Positions 1 to 7,142 of a stretch of DNA of 36,292 bases are shown here, piece by piece. Every line of letters starts with the position of its first letter. The stretch's first letter is position 1. This DNA is from Solobacterium sp. (GTDB lineage: Bacteria > Bacillota_I > Bacilli_A > Erysipelotrichales > Erysipelotrichaceae), in the NCBI GenBank assembly GCA_017941735.1, contig JAGAVW010000016.1:1-36292 (forward strand), in the 5' to 3' direction. Both the position numbers and the translations under genes were made by a program. The notes below the pieces were generated by a model, which saw only the letters and a program-made list of their open reading frames with translations, was not told the origin of the DNA and searched no databases.

Positions 1-173
1 TTGCGATTGACCCAGAAACAGGGAAATATGTAGTTTTCATTGAACAGGAACCCTCTTTTGACCTAGAAGATAAGACGCAGTACCAAATTAGGGTAAAGAA
101 AGGCAACATTGTAAGTTCTCCGAAAATCGACAAAACAAAGATAGGTGAAGCTATTTCTAGGGAAGTTATTTAA
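1..173 (+). CDS. C-terminal end of a phage structural protein (partial)
   Basis: An open frame enters from the left edge (first full codon at position 3) and stops at TAA 171-173, leaving the last 56 residues of a protein. The piece is acidic/basic mixed with no motif I recognise (it includes QYQIRVKKGN and ends EAISREVI). It lies 11 bases before the next gene in the same direction, which with the two following genes looks like a phage tail or baseplate module. I infer a phage structural role from position only. Confidence 0.55.
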   Translation, partial: AIDPETGKYVVFIEQEPSFDLEDKTQYQIRVKKGNIVSSPKIDKTKIGEAISREVI

Positions 174-184
174 GGTGATGATAT

Positions 185-469
185 ATGGATATCATTAACG
201 TAAATACAATTGAGGGAGAAGTCGATTTAGATAATAAATTATCGGTAGGCGGAGACATTGACACGCAATCATCCTTGATTGTCGAAGGAAATGTCACTAT
301 CGGTGGTGGTGGAGAAACTTACGAAGGTGAATATGTAATCACCCCACATACATACGAACAAGTTTTTGAGACAAAAAACAAAACAATGAAAGATGATCTA
401 ACAGTTCTTGAAATTCCATATGATGAAACAACTAATCCATATGGAACAACTGTTGTTATTGCTAGTTAG
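185..469 (+). CDS. small phage tail-associated protein
   Basis: Encodes 94 residues with a ribosome site (AAGGTGATG) just upstream. The N-terminal half is short beta-rich sequence with a Gly-rich turn (VTIGGGGETY). The C-terminal half contains EYVITPHTYEQ and ends in a PYGTTVVI motif that recurs at the end of the next protein (AYGTTVTI). Such short beta modules are typical of tail-tip or fibre accessory proteins of Gram-positive siphoviruses. I do not recognise a named family. It sits directly between other phage genes, which is the main support for the call. Confidence 0.6.
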   Translation: MDIINVNTIEGEVDLDNKLSVGGDIDTQSSLIVEGNVTIGGGGETYEGEYVITPHTYEQVFETKNKTMKDDLTVLEIPYDETTNPYGTTVVIAS

Positions 470-477
470 GAGGAAAT

Positions 478-1056
478 ATGGCAAAGAATAAAATTATTTA
501 TGGCGGTGAAGTATTGATTGACTTAACCGATGCAACAGGCGTAGCAAGCGATATCTTGAGTGGGAAAACACTCTACGGAAAAGAAGGTACAAAACTTACT
601 GGTACATGTACGTATGATGCAGATACTAGCGATGCAAACGCGACCGCAAGCGAAATCCTTGCAACGAAAACCGCTTACGCAAACGGGAATAAAGTTACAG
701 GTACCATGACTAACAATGGAAGTGTAAGTGGAGTGATTGATGATCTAACCGCATATACCATTCCAAGTGGTTACCACGATGGTGGAGGTACAGTCGCGAT
801 TGACTCAACAGAAACTGCAAAGATTATTCCTGGCAATATTAAGGACGGTGTGGAAATCCTAGGAGTTACAGGAACATACACAGGCGAAGGTGTGACAGCA
901 CAAGCGAAAACCGCAACGCCATATACTACAGCACAGACTATCCTTCCTGACAGTGGTTATGATTACTTGTCACAAGTCACGGTAGAAGCGATTGCATATT
1001 CTGAAACACCTAATGCTTACGGAACTACGGTTACTATCGGACAGGTGGCACCATAA
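478..1056 (+). CDS. phage tail fibre-like protein with repeated beta modules
   Basis: Encodes 192 residues, begun by a good AGGAGGAA site 8 bases after the previous gene. It contains imperfect internal repeats of the form 'K-T-x-Y-x-x-x-G-x-K-V/L-T-G-T' (KTLYGKEGTKLTGT near residue 30, KTAYANGNKVTGT near residue 65, and a VEILGVTGTY version near residue 125). This is a layout common in siphovirus tail appendage proteins. The C-terminus shares the 'Y-E-T-P-N-A-Y-G-T-T-V-T-I' ending with the upstream small protein. No enzymatic motif is visible. The role in host binding or tail-tip assembly is inferred. Confidence 0.65.
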   Translation: MAKNKIIYGGEVLIDLTDATGVASDILSGKTLYGKEGTKLTGTCTYDADTSDANATASEILATKTAYANGNKVTGTMTNNGSVSGVIDDLTAYTIPSGYHDGGGTVAIDSTETAKIIPGNIKDGVEILGVTGTYTGEGVTAQAKTATPYTTAQTILPDSGYDYLSQVTVEAIAYSETPNAYGTTVTIGQVAP

Positions 1057-1068
1057 GGGGTGATTTAA

Positions 1069-2694
1069 GTGGCTATTAATAAAGTGACTTATGGCAATCA
1101 AACTTTAATTGATTTAACGGATAGCACTCTATCTTCTTCAAATGAACTAGTAAACGGAGTTACTGCTTACGATAGAAGCGGTACACTTTTGACGGGTACT
1201 GCTAACTACATGGATTTGGTATCCAACCCAACTGCCGATGATATTTTAGTTACGGATGCAAACGGACAAGCGGTTGATAGTGGAGTGGATATTAATGACG
1301 TTGCAATGCTTACTGATTTACCAAGTCAAGCCACCGATTCGACTTTGGGGCTAGTTAAAATAAATAGTGCAGAATCAGTAACATTAAACAGTAGCGGTCA
1401 ATTAGATGTAGGTGGACGGTTAGGTCAATTTAGTGGTACAACTGGTATTTTCCATAGTAAAGACCGTGCGCCGCGGAACGTGGCAAACTACTCATTACTG
1501 ATAACGGACGCTTTAGGCATCCAAATGGATGCGAACCGTTCATTTGCGGTGGTATCGGGTGTCGGTGTCACAATAACAGGCGCTCATGCAGCAGGTGTAA
1601 CAGAATATCGTGTCACGAATAGCTATTCAAACAGAATACTTTGCGCAGGGTTGAAGTATATGTCGCTTGATGAAGCGACTTCAACCGTTAAACAGATAGT
1701 TGAAGTGACAAGTGTTACGATTAATGGGAGCACATTCACTCCCGACAGTAGCGCTAACGATAGCACTAATCCAATCGTGATAAAAGTTGCTGAAAGCCTA
1801 AATCCTGATAGTGCATTAGCAAGTGGCACTTCAATTCGTGGTTTTAGCGCAATGAAAGGTTATGCTTCTGAGTTTGTTGGAAGTTGTGTTGGGGCTGACG
1901 CTGGCGGTGCAAACCTTATGCTTGGGCAAGGTGTGTTTTCAAAAACTGGCAACATGAATGTCGTTCTTGGTCAGTATCACTACAATCAAGGTAACGGTAA
2001 CACTTTGCTTGGAAGATGGCATGTGTCGAAAAAGAATCGTTGGTTCATGGCAGGAACAGGGCACGATAATTCAAATGGCAGAAGTGAAGCAGGTGCAGTT
2101 GTCGGACAATATTCCAACATTACAACTAATACTTTATTCGCAGTTGGAGATGGAACAAGTCATACCGCAAGAAGTAATGCTTTTGAAATCTTGGCAGATG
2201 GTAGAGTTAAGGCAAGTGGAACACCTACAGAAAATGATGATTTAACTAACAAAGCGTATGTAGATAGTGCTATTGGTGGCGGTGGACTTGCATTAACAAC
2301 TTATGGCAATGCGGATTTCTCTTATCAACAAGAGTTAGACCCTGATACGCAAGAAGTTATTAATGAATGTGTGGCTTATTCAACTGTTGCAGGAAATGTA
2401 AACGAGCCAAAAGCAGTTAAATATGGTCGAGTTGTTAATATGAGTGGTGCATTTAAGAACATTAATGTAAGACCATCAAATGCTACTTTCGTTATGGGTA
2501 AAGTGCCGAGTGGGTGTGAGCCTCTTTACAATCAATACATTATGCAACAAGGGAGTAGTCAATATAAGTATCTGTTGCAAATTCAAACAGATGGAACTAT
2601 GAGTTGTCAAAGATATTCAGCAAGTGCAAGTGCAATAGCAGTAACTAATAATGCATGGTTGAATATAAATGCTACTTATATTAGTGCTAGTTAA
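1069..2694 (+). CDS. large phage tail fibre / receptor-binding-like protein
   Basis: Encodes 541 residues from a GTG start behind a GGGGTGAT ribosome site. The first 45 residues repeat the start of the preceding protein (NKVTYGNQTLIDLTDST against NKIIYGGEVLIDLTDAT), so the two probably dock to the same tail structure. The middle is Ser/Thr/Gly-rich beta sequence with an LGQGVF...LGQYHY...LGRWHV stretch of the kind seen in trimeric beta-helix fibres (near residues 290-320), followed by NDDLTNKAYVDSAI, a motif typical of phage tail fibre heads. The last ~120 residues look like a globular tip. A receptor-binding function is inferred. Confidence 0.7.
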   Translation: MAINKVTYGNQTLIDLTDSTLSSSNELVNGVTAYDRSGTLLTGTANYMDLVSNPTADDILVTDANGQAVDSGVDINDVAMLTDLPSQATDSTLGLVKINSAESVTLNSSGQLDVGGRLGQFSGTTGIFHSKDRAPRNVANYSLLITDALGIQMDANRSFAVVSGVGVTITGAHAAGVTEYRVTNSYSNRILCAGLKYMSLDEATSTVKQIVEVTSVTINGSTFTPDSSANDSTNPIVIKVAESLNPDSALASGTSIRGFSAMKGYASEFVGSCVGADAGGANLMLGQGVFSKTGNMNVVLGQYHYNQGNGNTLLGRWHVSKKNRWFMAGTGHDNSNGRSEAGAVVGQYSNITTNTLFAVGDGTSHTARSNAFEILADGRVKASGTPTENDDLTNKAYVDSAIGGGGLALTTYGNADFSYQQELDPDTQEVINECVAYSTVAGNVNEPKAVKYGRVVNMSGAFKNINVRPSNATFVMGKVPSGCEPLYNQYIMQQGSSQYKYLLQIQTDGTMSCQRYSASASAIAVTNNAWLNINATYISAS

Positions 2695-2726
2695 TGTAAT
2701 TAGATTAAATATTTGAAAGGATATTT

Positions 2727-2867
2727 ATGAAACTAGAATATATAGATATTACCAACGGATTTCAAGCATACATTAGTAGGCCAGAATTATTTGGCTTATC
2801 TAGAACACACTTTAGTTGGTCCAACTTTAGGGGTTCACTTCAAAATCCACTTTTTCTTATGATATAA
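2727..2867 (+). CDS. short ORF, possible truncated phage gene
   Basis: ATG at 2727 has a GAAAGGA ribosome site 6 bases upstream and encodes 46 residues beginning MKLEYIDITNGFQAY. The start looks like a normal phage gene, but the frame closes quickly at TAA 2865-2867, inside the -10 box of the toxin promoter. The last ~20 residues are low in conserved character. I read it as the front of a phage gene cut off by a deletion that joined tail genes to the toxin locus. It could also be a genuine small protein. Confidence 0.4.
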   Translation: MKLEYIDITNGFQAYISRPELFGLSRTHFSWSNFRGSLQNPLFLMI

Positions 2868-2868
2868 T
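2839..2868 (+). promoter_or_regulatory. promoter of the type I toxin mRNA
   Basis: TATAAT at 2863-2868 with a weak -35 (TTCAAA, 2839-2844, spacing 18). The predicted start, near 2875, coincides with the first base of the 5' pairing arm of the toxin mRNA, which supports the call. A 13-bp palindrome (AGTTGGTCCAACT, 2814-2826) lies just upstream. Confidence 0.55.
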
Positions 2869-2927
2869 CGCTTTGGTGTTACCAATACGGTGGCGGTTAG
2901 CTCACTTCCGAAAAGGAGGTGATGCTT

Positions 2928-3008
2928 ATGAGTGTGATGGAGTTTATTACAATCATATCTTTAATTATTTCAGTATATAGCCTGGCTATTACAAATAATA
3001 AAAAGTAA
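2928..3008 (+). CDS. holin-like type I toxin, 26 residues
   Basis: A 26-residue peptide (MSVMEFITIISLIISVYS, then LAITNNKK) with one hydrophobic membrane-spanning segment (about residues 5-22) and a short basic tail. The ribosome site is almost a perfect anti-SD match (AAGGAGGTGAT, 2912-2922). This matches the pattern of small 'putative holin-like toxins' (TxpA/BsrE-like type I toxins) found at prophage ends in Firmicutes. The peptide would act by inserting in the membrane. Its long structured 5' leader, a 3' hairpin and a convergent promoter support a type I toxin-antitoxin locus. The family assignment is from pattern, not a search. Confidence 0.7.
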   Translation: MSVMEFITIISLIISVYSLAITNNKK

Positions 3009-3076
3009 ACCGCCCAGCCAAGGAATGGTTTACTTTTAACTATTCAGAGCTAACCGTCATCGGTAGCACCTTTTAC
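3000..3076 (-). ncRNA. predicted antisense antitoxin RNA
   Basis: On the minus strand a promoter TTGATT (complement of 3105-3110), 16-base spacer, TATTAT (complement of 3083-3088) would start an RNA near 3076. It would run left through the 3' untranslated region of the toxin mRNA into the shared hairpin at 3001-3037, which on this strand is followed by a T-rich tract. The RNA would be about 75 nt and fully complementary to the 3' end of the toxin transcript, the arrangement of RatA against txpA. No expression data are available here. Confidence 0.5.
3001..3037. terminator. bidirectional terminator shared by toxin mRNA and antisense RNA
   Basis: Perfect 11-bp stem: AAAAGTAAACC (3001-3011) with GGTTTACTTTT (3027-3037), loop of 15 bases. 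The right arm supplies a short T-run on the plus strand. On the minus strand the stem is followed by TTTTTATTATTT, a good U-tract for the antisense RNA. The left arm overlaps the toxin stop codon at 3006-3008. Confidence 0.65.
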
Positions 3077-3159
3077 ATTTATATAATAGCCAATCGATAT
3101 GAAAAATCAAATAGATTCTTATATATATTAACAATATTTCAGATTAAAAATCAGCCATA

Positions 3160-3180
3160 ATTCGTGTCATATTCGTGTCA
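3160..3180 (+). repeat. tandem ATTCGTGTCA repeats next to the tRNA-Gly 3' end
   Basis: Two copies of ATTCGTGTCA (3160-3169 and 3171-3180) lie 11 bases apart, about 40 bases outside the 3' end of the tRNA-Gly gene and on the prophage side. Short direct repeats of this kind beside a tRNA 3' end fit arm-type binding sites of a tyrosine integrase. The attachment core itself would be the tRNA 3' end. The other prophage end is outside the window, so the att site cannot be proven. Confidence 0.4.
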
Positions 3181-3191
3181 CGGGTTTATAA

Positions 3192-3216
3192 AACCGCATA
3201 TTTATGCGGTTTTTTG
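3192..3216 (+). terminator. intrinsic terminator between prophage end and tRNA cluster
   Basis: AACCGCATA (3192-3200) pairs with TATGCGGTT (3204-3212), followed by TTTT and GC on the plus strand. It would stop rightward transcription from the toxin side. Read on the minus strand it lies just after tRNA-Gly and has a weaker T-tract, so it may also end the tRNA operon. Confidence 0.65.
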
Positions 3217-3221
3217 CTATA

Positions 3222-3295
3222 TGGAGCGAGTGAGGAGAATCGGACTCCCGTATTCAGCTTGGAAGGCTGACGTTCTACCATTGAACTACACTCGC
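3222..3295 (-). tRNA. tRNA-Gly (anticodon TCC)
   Basis: A 74-nt cloverleaf on the minus strand. Acceptor GCGAGTG pairs with CACTCGC, the anticodon loop CTTCCAA reads TCC, the T-loop contains GTCCGATTC, and CCA is encoded. It is the last gene of the tRNA operon. Its 3' end faces the prophage and is the likely integration target. Confidence 0.93.
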
Positions 3296-3304
3296 ATTCT
3301 TACA

Positions 3305-3380
3305 TGGTGACCCGGAGGAGAATCGAACTCCTGACCCACTGATTAAAAGTCAGTTGCTCTACCACCTGAGCTACCGGGTC
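3305..3380 (-). tRNA. tRNA-Lys (anticodon TTT)
   Basis: A 76-nt cloverleaf on the minus strand with acceptor GACCCGG, anticodon loop CTTTTAA (TTT), T-loop GTTCGATTC and encoded CCA. It lies 9 bases upstream of tRNA-Gly in the transcript. Confidence 0.95.
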
Positions 3381-3404
3381 GCTGGTCAAATGGTTTTAAC
3401 CAGA

Positions 3405-3489
3405 TGGTGGGGAGGGACGGTTTCGAACCGCCGAACCCTGAGGGAGCAGATTTACAGTCTGCCGCGTTTAGCCACTTCGCTACCTCCCC
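3405..3489 (-). tRNA. tRNA-Tyr (anticodon GTA)
   Basis: An 85-nt class II tRNA on the minus strand with a long variable arm, acceptor GGGGAGG, anticodon loop CTGTAAA (GTA) and encoded CCA. This is the tRNA whose charging level would be sensed by the predicted leader peptide at 22611-22649. Confidence 0.95.
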
Positions 3490-3497
3490 GAAAGAAA

Positions 3498-3573
3498 TGG
3501 TGCCGACTATAGGAATCGAACCTACAACCTATTGATTACAAATCAATTGCTCTGCCAATTGAGCTAAGTCGGC
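3498..3573 (-). tRNA. tRNA-Thr (anticodon TGT)
   Basis: A 76-nt cloverleaf on the minus strand with acceptor GCCGACT, stem TTGAT/ATCAA around loop TTTGTAA (anticodon TGT), T-loop GTTCGATTC and encoded CCA. Confidence 0.94.
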
Positions 3574-3580
3574 ATCAGAA

Positions 3581-3656
3581 TGGTGGAGGTTAACGGGCTC
3601 GAACCGCTGACCCTCTGCTTGTAAGGCAGATGCTCTCCCAACTGAGCTAAACCTCC
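3581..3656 (-). tRNA. tRNA-Val (anticodon TAC)
   Basis: A 76-nt cloverleaf on the minus strand with acceptor GGAGGTT, anticodon loop CTTACAA (TAC), T-loop GTTCGAGCC and encoded CCA. It is the first gene of the five-tRNA operon, about 20 bases downstream of the operon promoter's -10 box. Confidence 0.95.
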
Positions 3657-3680
3657 ATATATTTTTTGGAATGCCTAATA

Positions 3681-3709
3681 AATATAGCACAGGGCTGTGA
3701 GTGCGTCAA
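3681..3709 (-). promoter_or_regulatory. promoter of the five-tRNA operon
   Basis: On the minus strand TTGACG (complement of 3704-3709), exactly 17 bases, then TATATT (complement of 3681-3686). This is near the sigma-A consensus and correctly placed before tRNA-Val. Confidence 0.75.
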
Positions 3710-3772
3710 TAAAAAAAGCGTGGGTTTGTGTAGTATACTAGTAATGGTAAAAAAATTAGAAAGTAGAAGAAA

Positions 3773-4900
3773 ATGTATCGAGAAACTTGGTTAGAAGTGG
3801 ATTTGGACGCGATATCCTACAATGTGGAAACAATTAAAGAATTATGTGGCAAAAAAATCATTGCGGTTTTAAAAGCGAATGCGTATGGCTGTGGGGACCA
3901 TCCGGTTGTACAAACGGTAGTAGAAGCAGGGGCAGAAATGATTGCGGTATCGAGTCTAGAAGAAGCACTTGTCTTACGAAATGAAGGCTATACCGGGGAA
4001 GTATTAATTCTTGGCGCAACCCGCAAAGAAGATCTTCCACTCGTGATGGAGAAAGGCATTACGATTACCGTTTATAGTGCGACCCAAATCGAAGCAATGA
4101 AAGCGTATGATACAAGCACTCTAAAGGTGCATTTAAAATATGATACCGGTATGAATCGGATTGGCTTCCGTAGTATTAGTGAATTAAAGGAAGCCTTAAA
4201 AGCTCTATTAGATCAAAAAGTTAAAGTAGAAGGCATCTTTACCCATTTTGCGTGTGCAGATAGTTCAAAAGAAAAAACAGATATCCAATTTCATAAATTT
4301 AAAGAAGCCGTTGAAACATTAAACTATCCATTTACGTGGATTCATTGTGATAACTCCGATGCGAGTGTTTCCTATTTTGAAGATGTGACAAACGCATGTC
4401 GTTTAGGTATTTCTTTATATGGGATTTCCGCTTATAAGAAAGATTTAAAACATGCCTTAAGCCTTTATACACGCTTATTCTTTATTAAACATGTGCCTCA
4501 AGGAGAAAGTATTGGCTATGGGGCAACTTACCAAACAAAAGAAGAAGAAATCATTGGGACTATCCCCATTGGATATGCGGATGGCTTAATTCGTGAAAAC
4601 CAAGGAAGATGTGTCTATATTGAAGGGGAAAAGGCAGAACTAGTAGGACGCATTTGTATGGATCAATCCATGGTGCGCTTAAATAAGGAATATGAAGAAG
4701 GCACTTTAGTCGAAGTATTTGGACCACATCTATCCATTGAAGATATGGCGGATGAGTTACATACCATTCCTTATGAAATCATGTGTTTAATTAGTCCACG
4801 TGTCACACGAAGATATATGAAAAATGGAAAAGCCATCCAAGAAGAGAATATGCGCTTAGAATATTCTAGTCTCATTGGAAATCAAAATAGAGGAGAGTGA
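3773..4900 (+). CDS. alr: alanine racemase
   Basis: Encodes 375 residues, normal for the PLP-dependent alanine racemase that interconverts L- and D-alanine for peptidoglycan. The PLP lysine lies in [11 protein letters not shown] (near residue 33). The catalytic tyrosine of the second half is in [10 protein letters not shown] (near residue 245), followed by [11 protein letters not shown] and RICMDQSM. The ribosome site is weak (AGAAGAA), and a TATACT at 3734-3739 may be the -10 box. It runs directly into arcA (stop and SD overlap), which suggests cotranscription with arginine catabolic genes. That pairing is unusual for alr. Confidence 0.95.
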   Translation: MYRETWLEVDLDAISYNVETIKELCGKKIIAVLKANAYGCGDHPVVQTVVEAGAEMIAVSSLEEALVLRNEGYTGEVLILGATRKEDLPLVMEKGITITVYSATQIEAMKAYDTSTLKVHLKYDTGMNRIGFRSISELKEALKALLDQKVKVEGIFTHFACADSSKEKTDIQFHKFKEAVETLNYPFTWIHCDNSDASVSYFEDVTNACRLGISLYGISAYKKDLKHALSLYTRLFFIKHVPQGESIGYGATYQTKEEEIIGTIPIGYADGLIRENQGRCVYIEGEKAELVGRICMDQSMVRLNKEYEEGTLVEVFGPHLSIEDMADELHTIPYEIMCLISPRVTRRYMKNGKAIQEENMRLEYSSLIGNQNRGE

Positions 4901-4902
4901 CC

Positions 4903-6132
4903 ATGGGAAAGAAACTATGCGTCAAAAGTGAAATTGGACCATTAAAAAAAGTCTTATTACATAGACCAGGAAGAGAATTATTGAATCTCACCCCTAATAA
5001 TTTAAGTGAGTTATTGTTTGATGATATTCCTTATCTCAAACAAGCCCAAAGAGAACACGATGCTTTTGCCTCGGCATTTAAAAATCGTGGGGTGGAAGTT
5101 GTTTATTTAGAAGATTTAATGTGTGATGTGCTTACTTCACACCCAGAACTCATTGAACCATTTTTAAAACAATGGATAGTGGAAAGTGGGATTCATACCG
5201 AAAAGTGGGAACAACGTATCCTTGATTATTTATTAGCCAATTTTTCTGGAAAAGAACTCGTCTTAAAAACAATGGAGGGCATTACCCTGGAATCAATTGG
5301 AATCCCTGCGGAAGCTTCTTTAGAAGATTTAATCTCTGGGCCATCTGACTTAGTCATTCCCCCAATGCCAAATTTATATTTCCAACGTGATCCTTTTGCG
5401 GTGGTTGGGGAAGGGGTTTGTATCAATCCTATGCATTATCCAGCACGTAGAAGAGAAACCATCTATGCGCAATATATCTTTACGTATCATGAAGATTTCA
5501 AAAAGACGAATCGCTATTATGTGAATCGTGATTGCCCATTCACCAGTGAAGGGGGAGATATCTTAAATCTCAACGAACATGTCTTAGCGATTGGTATCTC
5601 ACAACGCACCCAAGCCGATGCGATTGAAGAAATCGCTAGAAATATCTTTGCGGATAAAAAAGCAACCATTGATACGATCTTAGCTTTCTTTATTCCAAAC
5701 AAGCGTGCCTTTATGCATTTGGATACGGTCTTTACCCAAGTAAGTGAAAACCAATTCGTCATGCATCCAGGCATCTTAGATACTTTAGAAGTCTATGAGA
5801 TTACAAAAGATGCCAGTAAGATCAATGGCTTAGCCATTCAAAAGGTTAAAGGAAGTCTAGAAAAAATCTTGAAGACTTATTTAGGATTATCAGAAGTTCA
5901 ATGTATTGCGTGTGGAGGCAAAGACGTGATTGCTTCTGAGCGTGAGCAGTGGAATGATGCTTCGAATACCTTAGCGATTGCCCCAGGCGTTGTGGTTGTA
6001 TATGACCGCAATGAACATACCAATCAAATCTTAAAAAGTAATGGGATTGAACTCATTGAAATAACTAGTGCGGAATTAGGACGCGGACGTGGAGGGCCAC
6101 GTTGTATGTCCATGCCACTCATACGAGAATAG
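4903..6132 (+). CDS. arcA: arginine deiminase
   Basis: Encodes 409 residues, the usual size. It hydrolyses arginine to citrulline and ammonia, the first step of the ADI pathway, in the cytoplasm. Visible motifs are [12 protein letters not shown] (near residue 165), SEGGDIL (near 217), HLDTVFTQV (near 275) and the catalytic cysteine in GGPRCMSMP (about C401). I choose the ATG at 4903 because AGGAGAG (4891-4897) sits 5 bases before it. A GTG two codons earlier overlaps that site and is less likely. It is followed 8 bases later by the carbamoyltransferase gene. Confidence 0.96.
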   Translation: MGKKLCVKSEIGPLKKVLLHRPGRELLNLTPNNLSELLFDDIPYLKQAQREHDAFASAFKNRGVEVVYLEDLMCDVLTSHPELIEPFLKQWIVESGIHTEKWEQRILDYLLANFSGKELVLKTMEGITLESIGIPAEASLEDLISGPSDLVIPPMPNLYFQRDPFAVVGEGVCINPMHYPARRRETIYAQYIFTYHEDFKKTNRYYVNRDCPFTSEGGDILNLNEHVLAIGISQRTQADAIEEIARNIFADKKATIDTILAFFIPNKRAFMHLDTVFTQVSENQFVMHPGILDTLEVYEITKDASKINGLAIQKVKGSLEKILKTYLGLSEVQCIACGGKDVIASEREQWNDASNTLAIAPGVVVVYDRNEHTNQILKSNGIELIEITSAELGRGRGGPRCMSMPLIRE

Positions 6133-6140
6133 GAGGAATT

Positions 6141-7133
6141 ATGGGAATTAATATTCGCGGAAGAAGTTTCTTAACACTTTTGGATTTCACGCCAGAGGAA
6201 ATCCGTTATTTACTGTCGCTTTCAGCAGATTTCAAAGCCAAAAAGCGCAGTGGAGAAGTACATAAGTATCTTGAAGGGAAAAACATTGTCTTATTGTTTG
6301 AAAAGACAAGTACCCGTACCCGTTGTGCCTTTGAAACAGCAGCTTTTGATTTAGGTATGGGTGTAACCTTCCTAGATCAAAAATCCTCACAAATGGGAAA
6401 GAAAGAATCCTTACGTGATACAGCGAATGTATTAGGGCGTATGTATGATGGGATTGAATATCGCGGTTATGAACAAAAAGTCGTTGAAGATTTAGCGAAA
6501 TATTCGGGTGTACCGGTATGGAATGGTTTAACCGATGACTTCCATCCAACGCAAATGTTGGCAGATATTTTAACTGTCCAAGAAGAGTTTGGGGATTTAC
6601 ATCATAAGAAGCTAGTCTTTATGGGCGATGCGCGCAACAACGTCGCTAATTCCCTGATGGTAGTTTGTAGTAAATTGGGCATGCATTATGTTGCCTGTGG
6701 ACCAAAGAGCTTAATGCCAAAAGAAAGCTTAGTGAAACAGTGTAAAGCCATTGCCAAAGAAACCGGTGCCAAGATTGAATTATTGGATGATGTCAAAAAG
6801 GCAACAAAAGATGCAGATGTCATCTATACCGATATTTGGTTATCGATGGGCGAAGATCCTTCTTTATGGAAAAAGCGTATTAGCTTATTAAAACCTTATC
6901 AAGTCAACCAAAAGGTCATGAAGAATGCAAGTCCGGATGCAATCTTTATGCATTGTTTACCTAGCTTCCATGATCGTAATACGGAAGTAGGCGAAGAAAT
7001 CTATCAAACCTATGGCTTAGAGAGTATGGAAGTCGCAGATGATGTCTTCTATGGACCACAATCACGTGTCTTTAAAGAAGCAGAAAATCGCCAACACACC
7101 ATCAAAGCAGTCATGTATGCAACGTTATATTAG
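6141..7133 (+). CDS. arcB: ornithine carbamoyltransferase (probably catabolic)
   Basis: Encodes 330 residues. The enzyme interconverts citrulline plus phosphate with ornithine plus carbamoyl phosphate. Motifs are EKTSTRTRCAFE (carbamoyl phosphate site, near residue 55), DFHPTQMLADILT (near 133) and HCLPSFHD (near 270), where HCLPAFHD is more usual. The start at 6141 follows a perfect AGGAGGAATT site 8 bases after arcA. Adjacency to arcA favours the catabolic role over an anabolic ArgF. A carbamate kinase, which would make ATP from the product, is not in the window. Confidence 0.94.
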   Translation: MGINIRGRSFLTLLDFTPEEIRYLLSLSADFKAKKRSGEVHKYLEGKNIVLLFEKTSTRTRCAFETAAFDLGMGVTFLDQKSSQMGKKESLRDTANVLGRMYDGIEYRGYEQKVVEDLAKYSGVPVWNGLTDDFHPTQMLADILTVQEEFGDLHHKKLVFMGDARNNVANSLMVVCSKLGMHYVACGPKSLMPKESLVKQCKAIAKETGAKIELLDDVKKATKDADVIYTDIWLSMGEDPSLWKKRISLLKPYQVNQKVMKNASPDAIFMHCLPSFHDRNTEVGEEIYQTYGLESMEVADDVFYGPQSRVFKEAENRQHTIKAVMYATLY

Positions 7134-7142
7134 GAGTTAGTT

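Larger units (their letters stand above)
2875..3070 (+). other. long-range inverted repeat enclosing the toxin gene
   Basis: CGGTTAGCTC (2894-2903) is perfectly complementary to GAGCTAACCG (3047-3056). Further out GGTGTTACC (2875-2883) pairs with GGTAGCACC (3062-3070) with one G-U pair. The mRNA ends would therefore fold onto each other around the coding region. In known type I toxins such 5'-3' pairing keeps the full-length mRNA translationally inactive until processed. That role here is inferred. Confidence 0.6.
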
